Both the position numbers and the translations under genes were made by a program. Below are positions 45,601-55,179 of a stretch of 64,000 nt of DNA, piece after piece. This DNA is from Cylicocyclus nassatus. Lineage: Eukaryota > Nematoda > Chromadorea > Rhabditida > Strongylidae. The stretch lies in the NCBI GenBank assembly GCA_958299035.1, contig CATQJL010000223.1, positions 75,409,600 to 75,473,599 of the forward strand, given 5' to 3'. Under the pieces are notes generated by a model. The model made no database searches. It saw nothing but the letters and a program-made list of their open reading frames with translations, and was not told where the DNA came from. Within the stretch, counting starts at the first letter, position 1. Each line of letters opens with the position of its first letter.

Positions 45601-48600
45601 CCGATCCGGACCAAACTTGGCACACATACACATCGGGCCCCGTCGAGTGTCATAGGCTACTTTTCGTCATCAATCGATATCGATTTTATCGATTTTTATC
45701 GATTTTTTTGCAGAGTTCACCTACGGGGCTGGGAGTTGGCACAGGGGGGGAATCGAGCATGGGGATTCCGAATAGAATATTAGTTTTCAGGATTGTTGAT
45801 TATTTTTATCGATTTTATCGTTTTTTTGCAAAGTTTGAGCTACGGGGCTGGGAGTTTGCACAAAAAGGTAATCGAGCATGGGGATTCCGAATACAATATT
45901 AGTTTTCAGGATTATTGATTACTTTTATCAATTTTATCGATTTTTTTGCAAAGTTTGAGCTACGGGGCTGGGAGTTGGCACAAGGGGGTAATCGAGCATG
46001 CTGTTTACTAAAACAGTGGGAATAGTGATTTGGCATGTAGGCCTGGGCACAGTGAAAGGTCCGTACAGGAGTAGGGATAGTGTTCTTTGACATAGTGTTG
46101 ACAGGGCCGGGCGGAGCCGGGTAAGCAAGCTAGTCTAAATATATAGTGAAGTAATCTACACCTTGTTCTTATCTGACAAATCTCGAAAATCCTATCGATT
46201 TTTTTAAAATAGTCGCGTGCCATTTCCAAGACTTTATCGTTTTGAAAATGTATTATATTCTTAGCGCTTTTCCGTACTGTGACAAGTTGAACTGCGTCAG
46301 TACACGAACTATTGTGAAAACAAAGACGACTCTTGAAAAAGTAGAATTATTGTACAACAGTGAATAGCAGCGATTACTAAAGACAACACTAACTCACGGA
46401 ACTGCAAACATTTGATGCAAATAATATTTTGCTCGCAAATCAGCATCGCACACCGACAAACGGTCCTAGATTAAGTATACAAATACACATGTACGAATCA
46501 CATTTGTGGGAAGATTGATAACAATCAGACTAAAAGTCTTTATTCTCAAACAGACATAAAACCGCAGCTTTTGAACTATGTCGTTCCACAAGTTCTTAAC
46601 GTCTTCATTTTTGTCATCGTTTTCTGGTGAAGCAGTTGGTTTGCGGCAAAGCATCTGAGATTATTCGAAAAAGTCAAATTTGCTCTACAAAACCTGCCTT
46701 TTATTTTCGAAGCAATCTTAATGATCTTTGGTTTATAACTCATCAAAGTAAAGTTTTTTAGGTTGCAGAAAATAGCGATTTCGACATCTGTGATTTTCGC
46801 ATTTTGTCTATCTCACAAGTATCTCTACGCATGTATAGTCGGAGTAGCTAGCAAGCAAGTTTGATGTGCTGACACAGTGGTGTCCAATCAATATGCTAAG
46901 AGCTGTTTGCACGAGGTCTCAATAGTTGCAGTCTTGACTGCTGCTCCTTGAGTTTTACGCGTTGTATTGCAACAGAATTTCCCGTCCTGTTCACTTAGAC
47001 AAAGCTGTTCATCGTCTTTGAACGATGAACAGCTTTGCCTAAGTGGCGCGAAAGTTTGAAAGCAAGCACTGGCCAGCGATTTCAATGCTTTTCTAATGAA
47101 TTCTGGCTTAGCGCTTAACTCCCCCATTCGCGTCAAACGCAAAACATCTACAATACAGTAATGGGGGCATGGGTACCATCTCCATGATCACATCTTTAAA
47201 TTCTGACAACTGTAATCTAGAGCAGTCACATACAAACTCAGTCAACATATAATTGTTAATCAATTCGAAAGTTTAGACCTAATCTTCATGGTAGACTTTG
47301 ATTGCGGTTGTATGAGTAACTCGTGTTCTTTTTGTTCTATTTGTAAGGGACGCTAGAGCGGTATTGAATAAATAAACAAATAAATACGGTGAAAGTGCAC
47401 TCCCTTCTCTATAGTGTCTCCTTCAACAAAAAGTCTACTTCTATTTGCATCATAGTCCGGTAAGCAGTCTTTTCTCATCACTCATGACAATTTCACATGA
47501 AAAACTCCCTCTAATGATTTTTGTATACGGGGCCAAAGATGCAGATGTCCAAAAAGCCATTCTTTCTTACAAAAAACTTCGCTTTGAGCAGTTACAACGC
47601 GAAGGTCATCAGGTTTACTTCAAAAATAAAACGCAGATTTCGTAAAGCAAAATCGGCTCTTTCAAATAATAGGGCAACTCTGTCGAAAACCGACCGCTTC
47701 ACCATTTAAGGACGATGAAAATAAAAGCGCTACGAACTTATGGAACGACCTAATAAATAGAAGAGGGACTTTGTCATTTCGTAGATGCATGCGGGGGAAC
47801 GCTGGTTTCGAGAAGACATGTCATTACCGCAGCTCATTGTTTTTGGAAGTCGAAAGAGAAGGGAATGGGGTATTGCAGGTAAAGAATGTTTAATAAGGAT
47901 GACATTCTTCATTTTCGCTTCAGTACCTCAAACATGTACCGTCTGAAAGATGCGATACATGACACAGAGGTTTTTATTGGTGGAACTTGCTCTTCAGCAG
48001 GCAGATTTGGCTGCACTAAGTCAGATATCGGCCGAAAGTACAAAGTTGCGCGGTAGGTCTCATTCGAAATCGCTGCGGTTAAGTGCCTTTGCAGTTATAA
48101 TGCCACCTCAATTAAATGCATATTAAGCGCATTTTACTGGAGTTACTTCATGTTTGGCTGCGGAGGAACTCATGATATAGCTATTCTTGAGTTGACAGAA
48201 GATGTTCCGAAGACGATTAATCATATCTGCCTTCCTTTTATGCACCATGTGGAAGAGCTTGAAGATCCCTACCTAAAGCTATGGTCATTCGGATGGGGAG
48301 TAGACCGTAAGATTCTTTCTCCTATAATAAGTCATAATCAATACCGTTATTACAGCTCTGAACCATGCCGGGAAGTGCTCGCCGTACCTGCAGATAGCGG
48401 ATTTAGGTGCGATATTGAATTCCTTAGTAAACCGGACAGAAATACATTGAAGGTGTGAAATTGCCGAAAGAAACGTGCGACAGAATGAAACGTTTTAAAG
48501 CAGAGGATACGTTTTGCACCATTTCCAGTAAACAACCTGTTTGCCAAGTAAGCATTTCCCACCACGCCCAAAGTTTCATGCCTCTAATCTATGGAGCTGA

Positions 48601-51600
48601 ATCTATACTCGATCATTATTACAGTTATTGGACGGGATATAGGCCCTTCTGCACCGGTCCGTCCTAGCGGTAATCAATCTCCTCTAGAGCGGCGCCGATT
48701 ATCTCGGTTTTTTTTATAATCTAACAGGGTTTTTAATCTTGCAAGAGAAGAATACTTGGTGACCCCGGCCATTCATAATAGTTTGTAAACCAAAAAATGC
48801 TCCTTTTAATGCTGGTTCGAAAACTGTTTTCCATATCTGCGAAACGAGAACCTGAATGGAGTTATAATTGTTTTTTCAAATACGAATTGCCCTAATGCGG
48901 AGGGTGAAAATCATTGATAAATTCTTTTTCTCTTCAAATGCTGAATATGATTTAGGTATAAATACAACGTTACGTTTCTCAAGACTCTCCTCAATAGCTT
49001 CAAAATGTAAAATAGATCAAATTGGATGATTTGAACTACCTAAAAGTACGCAAACTTTCTACGAAAAAAATTCATAACTGCCTTCAAATGATAGTTCTGC
49101 AGATTTTGAGCATGGATTTAGAATCAGCATTTCGAGGTTACTTATGGTATACATCGCATTCCACATGGCCAAGGTCACCAAATATTCTTTCCTTGGTAGA
49201 CTATCTTAAAGCAAATGCACATTTTCGACCAGTAATAGAGAGGGTTTTACTTGTGACAAGACTTTGTGGAGGTGGAGTTTTTTGCTCTCAGTTTCGTAAT
49301 TTCCTCCCCCACTTTAAGTTTTTCAAACAATCGTAAAATCTGTATGTTTAACCTAAAAACCTACTCAAGTTACCCAAATACATCATTCTTTGTGCTTGAT
49401 CTAAATCTCAAGCTCTTTTTTATTCTTTCTCTGGGAGTGTTTTTACGTAATTGTCCACTTTGGAAAGCCTGCGTCTCTAACTACAGCCTCGCTCTCTTGA
49501 GGCAGCGCTGACCACTACAGGAAACGGTCAGAAGTCGAAGTGGCCAACTCAGGCAAGCTGCCCACCATTCGATGCAGCATTCAACGCTGACATCGAATCT
49601 GTATTTCGTAACTGCTTACCGCCTTTGTGGACGAAGTTATGAACAGTTTTATTGAGAAATGATCTTACATATTGCAAAATTGAGCACAGTTGTACTTTCA
49701 ACTATCTTTAGGCTTTGAAAATGTAAAGTAAGCTAGCTGCATGTTTTGGCCTTGCATCTAGTCAAACGTGGCTCCGCATTGTCAACCTTGCGCTTTGCAT
49801 GCACGATTTTTGAAAAAACAGTCTTTGAAGGCTCGTGATTTCGTTCACATAGGCGCAACCAGATGTGGAATTTAGATATGAAGTCAAATCAGTGTTTTAT
49901 GCAGCATTGCATGGTATAAAGTTTGTTTGGATTGGCCACTTCCATTTCTAACCATTCCCTTGCTAGAGGGGAGCAGTAATCGGGCCGCTAAGACCAGCGG
50001 TGCAGAAGTTACGTTCCCAACAGGACCTTTTTTGAGGGTTCCTTTATACTACGCAGCAGGACGCGACGTGCTGCAGCGCACGCCGCAGAACGCAGCAGCC
50101 TGCCGCAGCACGCGGCAGCACGCAACAGCACGCCGCGTCCTGCGGCGTGCGCGGTTGCAGTCGCAGTGAAAACATAAGTTCGCTCGCTGTGAAGGAACCT
50201 CTCGGACAACACGAACGTGCAGCAAATAAGATGTACATCCATAACCGGCGAAGCTGTGCTGCCGTGAGCGTATATTTTCACTGCGACTTCAGCGGCGCAC
50301 CCCGCAGGACGCGGCGTGCCTCCACGTGCTGCCGCGTGCTGCGGCGTAGTATGAATGAACCCTAAGGAACAACGCTTGCATCAGAAACTGCTTACTTAGT
50401 TCAATTTCTTTGACTGATTCTAAACTTTTTTTGATAAAAGCCATATTTTTAAAGACAAACTAATCTGATTGCGCGCAACCGCGTGCATGAGTGAAGCAAA
50501 TTTCATAGCTAATAACCTTCGGTGATCTTGATCTTGTATATGCAAAGAGTAGTTTCATTTTCTATACAAATTCAGAAGAAAAGCGCCGCTTAATATTGCC
50601 GCATATTTGTGAAAGCGAGCTAGAGTGTTGGCGTTGGTAAATGTTAGCATGAACCGGATTTGGTAAAGCAGACGCGTAACGTTGACCAACTAAACTGTAG
50701 CCTTTGTAAAATGGTTTGCTGCAAATGGCAATCTTGAGAGCTGCATTTCATAAGTGTATCAGATGGGTTCAGCTATCTAAGTACGTCCTTCGGATTGTCG
50801 TTATGACTGCACAGATTGAATGTTTTCCGGTGGTACTGTGACTTCGACCATGGAAAATAGATAGCGATTTTGAAATGGTTGACATTTGATTTTTGCAAAG
50901 AATGGATAAAAACCATTGCATCGCTGCTTCTTAAGCGTCATTCGTGCCATCCGCTCACTCACACTACCTACTTGTTTACTTGGTTACATTATACAGTGCT
51001 GGCCAAAACTATAATTCCACCCTGAAAACTGCCGTAACTCATCTGCTTTTCAATGAATTGATCTGAAATTTGGTACAGTTGTGTGTTTAAAGGGCTACCA
51101 TCAGTAACCAGAACGGATCCCGTTTTTGCTTGATTAATCAGGAAAAAATCAAAATTCCGAAAAAAGCAGGTTGGAAGATTGGCCAAAACTATAATTCCAC
51201 CTAAGGTTTGTGTCCACTAAAATAATTCTCGGCTTCCAAAGTATTTTGTGCATATACATAATCAAAAGTCAAAACAGTCGCTTTAGTTCAGCTGTGTCAT
51301 ATTTTCATAAGGAACGCTATCTATCTTTATCTGCTTTTTTTGCCTGAAAATACTTTCATGCGTATTTCGTTCCCGTAATGTGTCTTTATGGGTAAATTCG
51401 CAGTTTTTTCGGCTGGTTTGGAAGCGATGGGGCTGTATCTATTTTATAGATGCTTAGCGAAGTGAGAACTGGAAAAAAATCGGAGTTTTCGTATTTAAAG
51501 CGCACCCGACACAGACCTTACAGCAAGCCTGCGCTCAAATTTTTGCCTCCAAAATTGGTTTATGTTATTTTTGTAAGCTCAAAATGATGTAAGGCAAACA

Positions 51601-54600
51601 AAAGAAGTTTGTACACTATGCGACTGTTGACCAAATCACACGACTTGCGATTGTTGACCAAATCACATTTTCCTTCGTCTTTAAAGCATAAATCTTCGCG
51701 GTTCAATGATATTCAGGCAATCCCAAAATATTAGGTTGATTCAAATCAATGCACGTTTTTCGAAATTCATATTCAAAGCGTCGTAATTCGTTTCCCACGT
51801 CATCTTTCAAAGAGCAATAAGAACTGTTGCAGAGAGCAAATCCTTGACTTTACAACATATATTTTTGTTCATAGATAAATGTGACGAGAAAGTTTGTACA
51901 ATCCGAAAAATGCCAAGAATTTTTTTTAGAAACCTCTGTTTTGAGAAAGCATAACTTACTCTCAAAGGTAGGAGGAAAGCGCAAACTTTGCTCATTGCGC
52001 AGCCAATGGTCAAGAGAGAAGTGGCAAAAAACCTGGATTTTACAGTATTTTTCTACGACGAGATACTGCTATAAGTTCAAAAGTGATCATTTTTTCTAGC
52101 TTTTTCAGAAGAACGAAAAATTGTCTTTTTTAAGAATTTTTAAATTTTTTGCCACTGAAAAGCTGTAAAATTTCACCGTTTTCTATCACTCAATGTGCTA
52201 TGTCTATTCTTTGTGCACAAAGCAAAATCGCTATCATTGGTTCTTGTTTCAAAGCTCTTTACGAATTTGAAAGGCCACAGTGACCGGCCAAGTTTGTGGT
52301 TGAATCTCTCATCTCAGAACTTTTGCAAAATTCTGCTTTATAGAGATTTCTATAGAAGAAATCTTCGCCATCGTTAGGCATATTTTTTGAAATCAACATC
52401 TTTTGTCCTCATGAAATTAGAGCAAGAAGAATGAAAGGAAAAAATTTCGAGTTTCTGTCTCTCATATTCCGAAGCGTGGAATTCGGTATCATACAGAGTG
52501 TCACGAAAAAGAAGGGTTACACAAGAAACTAGAAGAAACGCTCTTTCAGATAGCATTGAAATTTTTGGAAAAGTTTCAGTATCCTTGAAAAACCAGCGCT
52601 TGGAAAAAGAGGTAACAAAAACGTGCATTATTCATGAATCAACCTAATACTTACCAAGTGGTACCTTTCCTGATTTTTTGCCACTATTTAGCTTCTAGAT
52701 AGTGAAAACACCTTGCATTGTATGATGCCTTGTGACTCACGTGAGCATTACGATCGAGCCAAGAACCAGTTCAAGGCTTTTTGCAAATCAGTTTTTGCAG
52801 GATGAATTCCTCAATTAGCCTGCATGCTAAGACCCGCGGAAATCTGCAACTACTGCATTCGGACTCTCACACGCACAAACAGTGTTATTACTCTACTTCA
52901 CGCTCATAAGAACATTGCAGAAGGAGTTTGAGGGCATAAAATTGAGCGCAGGCCTGCGGTTAGCTTTATGTCGGTTGCGCTTTGGATGTGAAAACTCCGA
53001 TTTTCTTCTAGTTTTTACTTCGCTAAGCATTTATAGGATAAATGCAGCCCTATCGCTTCCAAACCAGTCGAAAAACCGCGAAATTACTCATAAAAACACA
53101 TTTTTGGGAACAATTACGCATGAGAGTATTTTTAAGCGAAAAAAGCAGAAAAACGTTTCTTATAAACTTATGACACAGCTTGACTGAAGCGACTGTTTTG
53201 ACTTTTAATTATGTGTATGCACAAAATACTTTGGAAGGTGTGAATTACTTTAGTGGACAGAAACCATAGGTGGAATTATAGTCTTGGCCACCCTTCAAAC
53301 CTGCTTTTTTTCGAAATTTTTGATTTTTTAAGATGCCTTTTATTTTAAAAAAAAGCATTTGTGCAACCTTTATGGTGCACTCGAACGGAGCTTTTTCCTT
53401 AACTTTTTCGGCTTCTTCGATACCAGTTCGATACATCTTACATGATTTCTCCAACACCGAATGCACCTCTGACTGAACAAATGCGATTTCTAGAGTAATG
53501 ATTTGGATAAAAAAGAACTTTGCCTAAGCAAAAGCCTCGAGTGGACTCGGCCACGGCAGGCAAACACCAAGTATTTTGGTACATACCCTTTGATTCAACC
53601 AGACTAACGGCTGGAAGGCGACCGCTCGCGGTTGCGATGCAGTCTGCATCTCTCTCGCAAAAGTGTTTTTTAATCATTCTTAGCCTTACTCCTTTCAGCC
53701 GCCAATCCAATTCAATCAAAGAGTAGCTTTTGTGCGTTAGCGTTAATCAAGATGCTATGATATTCATTGATGCTGACATTTCGGCGTCCTCGGCTTTTAC
53801 GCAGCCTGTAAGATTAGAAGCCACTTATAACGTGTCTTTTCACATGCAGCATCTAACCTCAAAGATCCACCCAAGAGCTCAAAAAATCAAAGCGAATAAA
53901 GGGACTGATACTACACTCAAGATTCAGACAAGATCGAATCTCAGAGTTGATGAAACAAGTACCGAATTTTTGTCACACTTAAGGTTTAGACGTGTTGTCA
54001 TGAAGGTTTCGTGCGTGAGGCTTACCAGACTTTGTCACAACGAGCGCCTACCCTGGAAAGTATACGAAACAATTTTACTGGACATTCAGCCTCATCTCTA
54101 CATTTGAAAGCAAACCATCTAACGAATTTTTGAGAGAAACTACCCTGGCTTCAATCATGGCTTTATCATCTTTTAAAAGAAATTTTTTGCTGCAACAAAC
54201 CAACTCTCACTATCATATGGTGCGGCAATAAAAAATTTAAAGACGTACTCTGCCAGAATGTAAGAGGAAGAAATTTGTTTTCAAACAAATGCTGTTTTCT
54301 GCCTACATCCACCGCGATCTTCTATAGCTCATCCTGGTCCCTCTCAGCTAACTATGCGTTCACATCATAAGTTTCATTATCTGCATTTCTAACTTAGGGT
54401 GACAGCGGTGGAGGCCTCACTACGAGAATTCGTGGAAGAAGTTACTTGATGGGAGTAGTTTCTTATGGACCAGACTGCAATAGCATTTCTGCTGGAAAGA
54501 TAGACCGTCAATCCTTGTTACAGGCAAGATAAACTTTCTTCGCATACGGCATGGTTCATGATGAAACGCGTTGTCGTTTTAAAGAGCTGAACGATAACTC

Positions 54601-54853
54601 GATGAAATCCGAGGTAACTTTTTGTTGAAATCATTTTCTTCCTACATGTTTTTAGGTTCACACTAATATCATGTACCACAAGAAGATTATTGAAGCATGG
54701 ATTCGGACTTCATCTCGTGAAAATAATGCAGTTCTCCTGCACAAAGATGCTTGGCTAAATCTTCTGACTTCACCGTACTATTACTATCGTCCGTCCCAGC
54801 CAATAACAGGCCGAAGACGGAATGGAGCTAACTACTTTAAACAAATCTATTGA
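36631..54853 (+). CDS. S1-family (trypsin-like) serine protease, multi-exon, 5' end missing
   Basis: Predicted exons: 36631-36697, 47785-47878, 47924-48052, 48128-48306, 48394-48547, 54398-54523 and 54656-54853 (stop TGA 54851-54853). Phases agree at every join except one spot near 48457. In order they encode the mature N-terminus MGGRRAERGELPWAVF, CGGTLVSRRHVITAAHC with the catalytic His, HDIAILEL with the Asp, SFGWG, FCTISSKQPVCQ, GDSGGG with the Ser, and a C-terminal helix MYHKKIIEAWI plus about 45 residues. The product is about 315 residues without the missing signal peptide exon, near the size of secreted nematode S1 proteases. The residue at chymotrypsin position 189 would be Pro, not Asp, so trypsin specificity is not expected. 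An AATAAA follows at 54896. The exact splice sites are my inference. Confidence 0.85.
38264..38891 (+). mobile_element. Non-autonomous Helitron, dimer A copy 1
   Basis: Starts TCTTATATATAAAGATGAAT after an A and ends GGCGGAGCCGGGTAAGCAAG then CTAA. Internally it has the TGTCTGTCTG run, GGACCAAACTTGGCACACAT and three copies of an approximately 120-bp unit containing GGGCTGGGAG. The copy is joined directly to the next one at 38892. It lies in the first large protease intron. Confidence 0.85.
38892..39560 (+). mobile_element. Non-autonomous Helitron, dimer A copy 2 (3' end lost)
   Basis: Starts TCTTATATATAAAGCTGAAT immediately after the CTAA of copy 1. It contains four approximately 120-bp units and stops near 39560 without the GC-rich terminal hairpin or CTRR end. 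Confidence 0.82.
40480..41880. repeat. G-run-rich dispersed repeat with duplicated blocks
   Basis: Long G runs near 40558, 41725-41830 and phrases such as GGTCGTAA and 'catctaaatttcttc' recur. Two blocks (about 40690-40880 and 41550-41720) share the text 'attcctgcttccgaa..ctcctgaagt'-like segments. It belongs with the monomer family at 9360-12690 and at 41930-43190. No gene is seen. Confidence 0.5.
41930..43190. repeat. Monomer repeats plus a palindromic element (42150-42745)
   Basis: Monomers like those at 9640-11560 occur at 41930-42110 and 42780-43190. Between them a palindrome centred near 42440 has arms with TATGATCCCTGATGATCCCC-like text at the left and GGGGATCATCAGGGATCTTA at the right, and AGCAACATGCTTAGCAC paired. 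A related palindrome lies at 55180-56160. Confidence 0.68.
43194..43873. mobile_element. Mariner-like palindromic MITE (CAGGGTGTCCC ends)
   Basis: TA-flanked (43192-43193, 43874-43875). Left end CAGGGTGTCCCAAAATAATG, right end CATTAATTTGGGACACCCTG. Arms of about 180 bp pair, including TTCTACCGTAATCCTACAGT near the right and its complement near the left. No coding region. Same family as 58077-59763. Confidence 0.88.
44581..44719. repeat. Strong GC-rich hairpin
   Basis: TATAAGCTCCTGCAAGACGA at the left is the exact complement of TCGTCTTGCAGGAGCTTATA at the right; the stem continues through AGGCGGTTGGTTCGA against TCGAACCGACCACCT. The loop holds repeats of GTGACGC(G/T)GCT. It lies inside the protease intron. 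Confidence 0.85.
44883..45518 (+). mobile_element. Non-autonomous Helitron, dimer B copy 1
   Basis: Starts TCTTATATATAAAGCTGAAT after A and ends GGCGGAGCCGGGTAAGCAAG then CTAA. It has three approximately 120-bp units and the same unusual 3' tail (GAAAACAACACAGGGAACGG, then a T-rich stretch) as dimer A copy 1, showing that the two dimers share ancestry. Confidence 0.86.
45519..46133 (+). mobile_element. Non-autonomous Helitron, dimer B copy 2
   Basis: Begins directly at the end of copy 1 and ends GGCGGAGCCGGGTAAGCAAG then CTAG, followed by host T at 46134. It has three approximately 120-bp units. Its 3' tail differs from that of copy 1. Confidence 0.86.
46134..47784. other. Protease intron, last part before His exon
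   Basis: Holds a perfect-stem hairpin at 46992-47045 (GTTCATCGT arm against ACGATGAAC, within CACTTAG/CTAAGTG ends) and, just before the exon, a worn MITE end (GGAACGACCTAATA near 47742). No other gene is seen. Confidence 0.55.
47785..47878 (+). CDS. Protease exon with catalytic His
   Basis: The acceptor TTTCGTAG ends at 47784 and the donor GTAAAG starts at 47879. It encodes DACGGTLVSRRHVITAAHC and continues FWKSKEKGMGYC. TAAHC is the S1 histidine box, and the two flanking cysteines are the usual disulphide around it. Phase 1 in, phase 2 out. Confidence 0.9.
47924..48052 (+). CDS. Protease exon, loop region
   Basis: The acceptor CGCTTCAG ends at 47923 and the donor GTAGGT starts at 48053. 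It encodes MYRLKDAIHDTEVFIGGTC and ends GRKYKVAR, the stretch between the His and Asp boxes in nematode S1 proteases, including an extra Cys pair. Phases fit both neighbours. Confidence 0.82.
48128..48306 (+). CDS. Protease exon with catalytic Asp
   Basis: The acceptor is AATGCATATTAAG (weak, ending AAG) and the favoured donor is GTAAGA at 48307. It encodes MFGCGGTHDIAILELTEDV, HICLPFMHHVEELEDPY and LWSFGWGVD. The D of HDIAILEL is the catalytic Asp. An alternative donor, GTAGAC at 48300, would end the exon after FGWG. Confidence 0.85.
48394..48547 (+). CDS. Protease exon before the Ser box, frame problem near 48457
   Basis: With the acceptor CCTGCAG (ending 48393) the frame reads SGFRCDIEFLSKPDRNTLK, then hits TGA at 48456-48458. 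One frame over it continues KLPKETCDRMKRFKAEDTFC and TISSKQPVCQ up to the donor GTAAGC at 48548. So either one base is missing here or the true exon starts at 48440 (acceptor CCGGACAG) paired with the weak donor at 48300, giving GWG then KYIEGVKLPKETC with no shift. The first option gives a more family-like length between GWG and the next Cys. Confidence 0.65.
48548..50993. other. Protease intron, first part after 48547
   Basis: Unassigned AT-rich sequence containing one GC-rich foldback (50034-50363). Open frames such as 49022-49336 have no recognised motif. Confidence 0.5.
50034..50363. mobile_element. GC-rich foldback element
   Basis: Outer ends AGGGTTCCTTTATACTACGC and GCGTAGTATGAATGAACCCT pair. 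The arms are built of CGCAGCA/TGCTGCG units (50050-50150 and 50280-50345) around a spacer with its own pairing (GTGAAAACATAAG against TATTTTCAC). It is similar in build to the foldback at 23225-23790. Confidence 0.8.
50994..53335. mobile_element. Tc1-like long-arm palindromic element, with nested MITE
   Basis: The left end after TA reads CAGTGCTGGCCAAAACTATA, matching the known start of Tc1-family TIRs. A second copy of that motif lies at 51181, and its complement (TATAGTCTTGGCCA) at about 53277. Arms at about 51140-51560 and 52920-53335 are inverted copies (GACTGTTTTGACTTTT-type, GCGCAGGC and CGCTTTGG-type matches). A separate MITE, 51731-52648, sits in the centre. No transposase is recognised. 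Confidence 0.78.
51731..52648. mobile_element. TA MITE nested inside the Tc1-like palindrome
   Basis: Ends TTAGGTTGATTCAAATCAAT and TTCATGAATCAACCTAA with TA on both sides; GCACGTTTTT and AAAAACGTGC pair next. The interior arms share text such as GAAAGAGC/GCTCTTT. No coding region. Confidence 0.8.
53336..54397. other. Protease intron, last part before Ser exon
   Basis: An open frame of 125 codons (53730-54107, plus) has no recognised motif or splice support. Nothing else is seen. Confidence 0.45.
54398..54523 (+). CDS. Protease exon with catalytic Ser
   Basis: The acceptor TTCTAACTTAG ends at 54397. It encodes GDSGGGLTTRIRGRSYLMGV and then VSYGPDC. The Ser of GDSGG is the nucleophile. I place the donor at CAG|GCAAG (54524), a GC-AG type site, which keeps phase 0 with the last exon. 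A GT donor inside the exon (54507) is possible but breaks phase. Confidence 0.85.
54656..54853 (+). CDS. Protease last exon
   Basis: The acceptor TGTTTTTAG ends at 54655. VHTNIMYHKKIIEAWI matches the C-terminal helix of S1 proteases (usually ending in W-I). About 45 further residues, rich in Tyr, Arg and Asn (PYYYYRPSQPITGRRRNG), form a tail before the TGA at 54851-54853. Confidence 0.85.
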   Translation, partial: VHTNIMYHKKIIEAWIRTSSRENNAVLLHKDAWLNLLTSPYYYYRPSQPITGRRRNGANYFKQIY

Positions 54854-54895
54854 ATCTATTTGATAAATTTATCTGTTTTTCTCCGGCGGCGTAGA

Positions 54896-54901
54896 AATAA
54901 A
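54896..54901 (+). terminator. Poly(A) signal of the protease gene
   Basis: AATAAA occurs 43 bases after the protease stop codon, a usual distance for a short nematode 3' UTR. Confidence 0.65.
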
Positions 54902-55179
54902 CTATCCTGCAGATTACAGCTGAAACTTTTGAGAAAATCAAAGCAAGAGCTTCTTGAAAACACAAAGCTAATTGATTGTACTCTTGTGCGATGCATAAGT
55001 GTACAAAATTGAACTATAAGGAACCCTCTGCATTCTTGAGAGGTCGAACTTATAACTCGCTTGAAAGTGTATTGAACCAGTCAAGTCGACCAGTTGATTT
55101 GGTTTTTAATCACATGAGGTGCAAAAAATTTTCAGTTTAGTCCTAGAACGGCATGCATTAACACATCCCCGCTGGGGAG

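Noticed and set aside
49022..49336. Open frame after the protease Cys exon as a second gene
   Set aside because: No motif and no start or splice context; lies in intron sequence.
53730..54107. 125-codon open frame as a gene
   Set aside because: No recognised motif, no splice or codon support, and it lies inside a protease intron.
54524..54612. Extra protease exon (YGMVHDETRC) before the last exon
   Set aside because: It would need an acceptor that I do not see, and the direct join of 54523 to 54656 already keeps phase.
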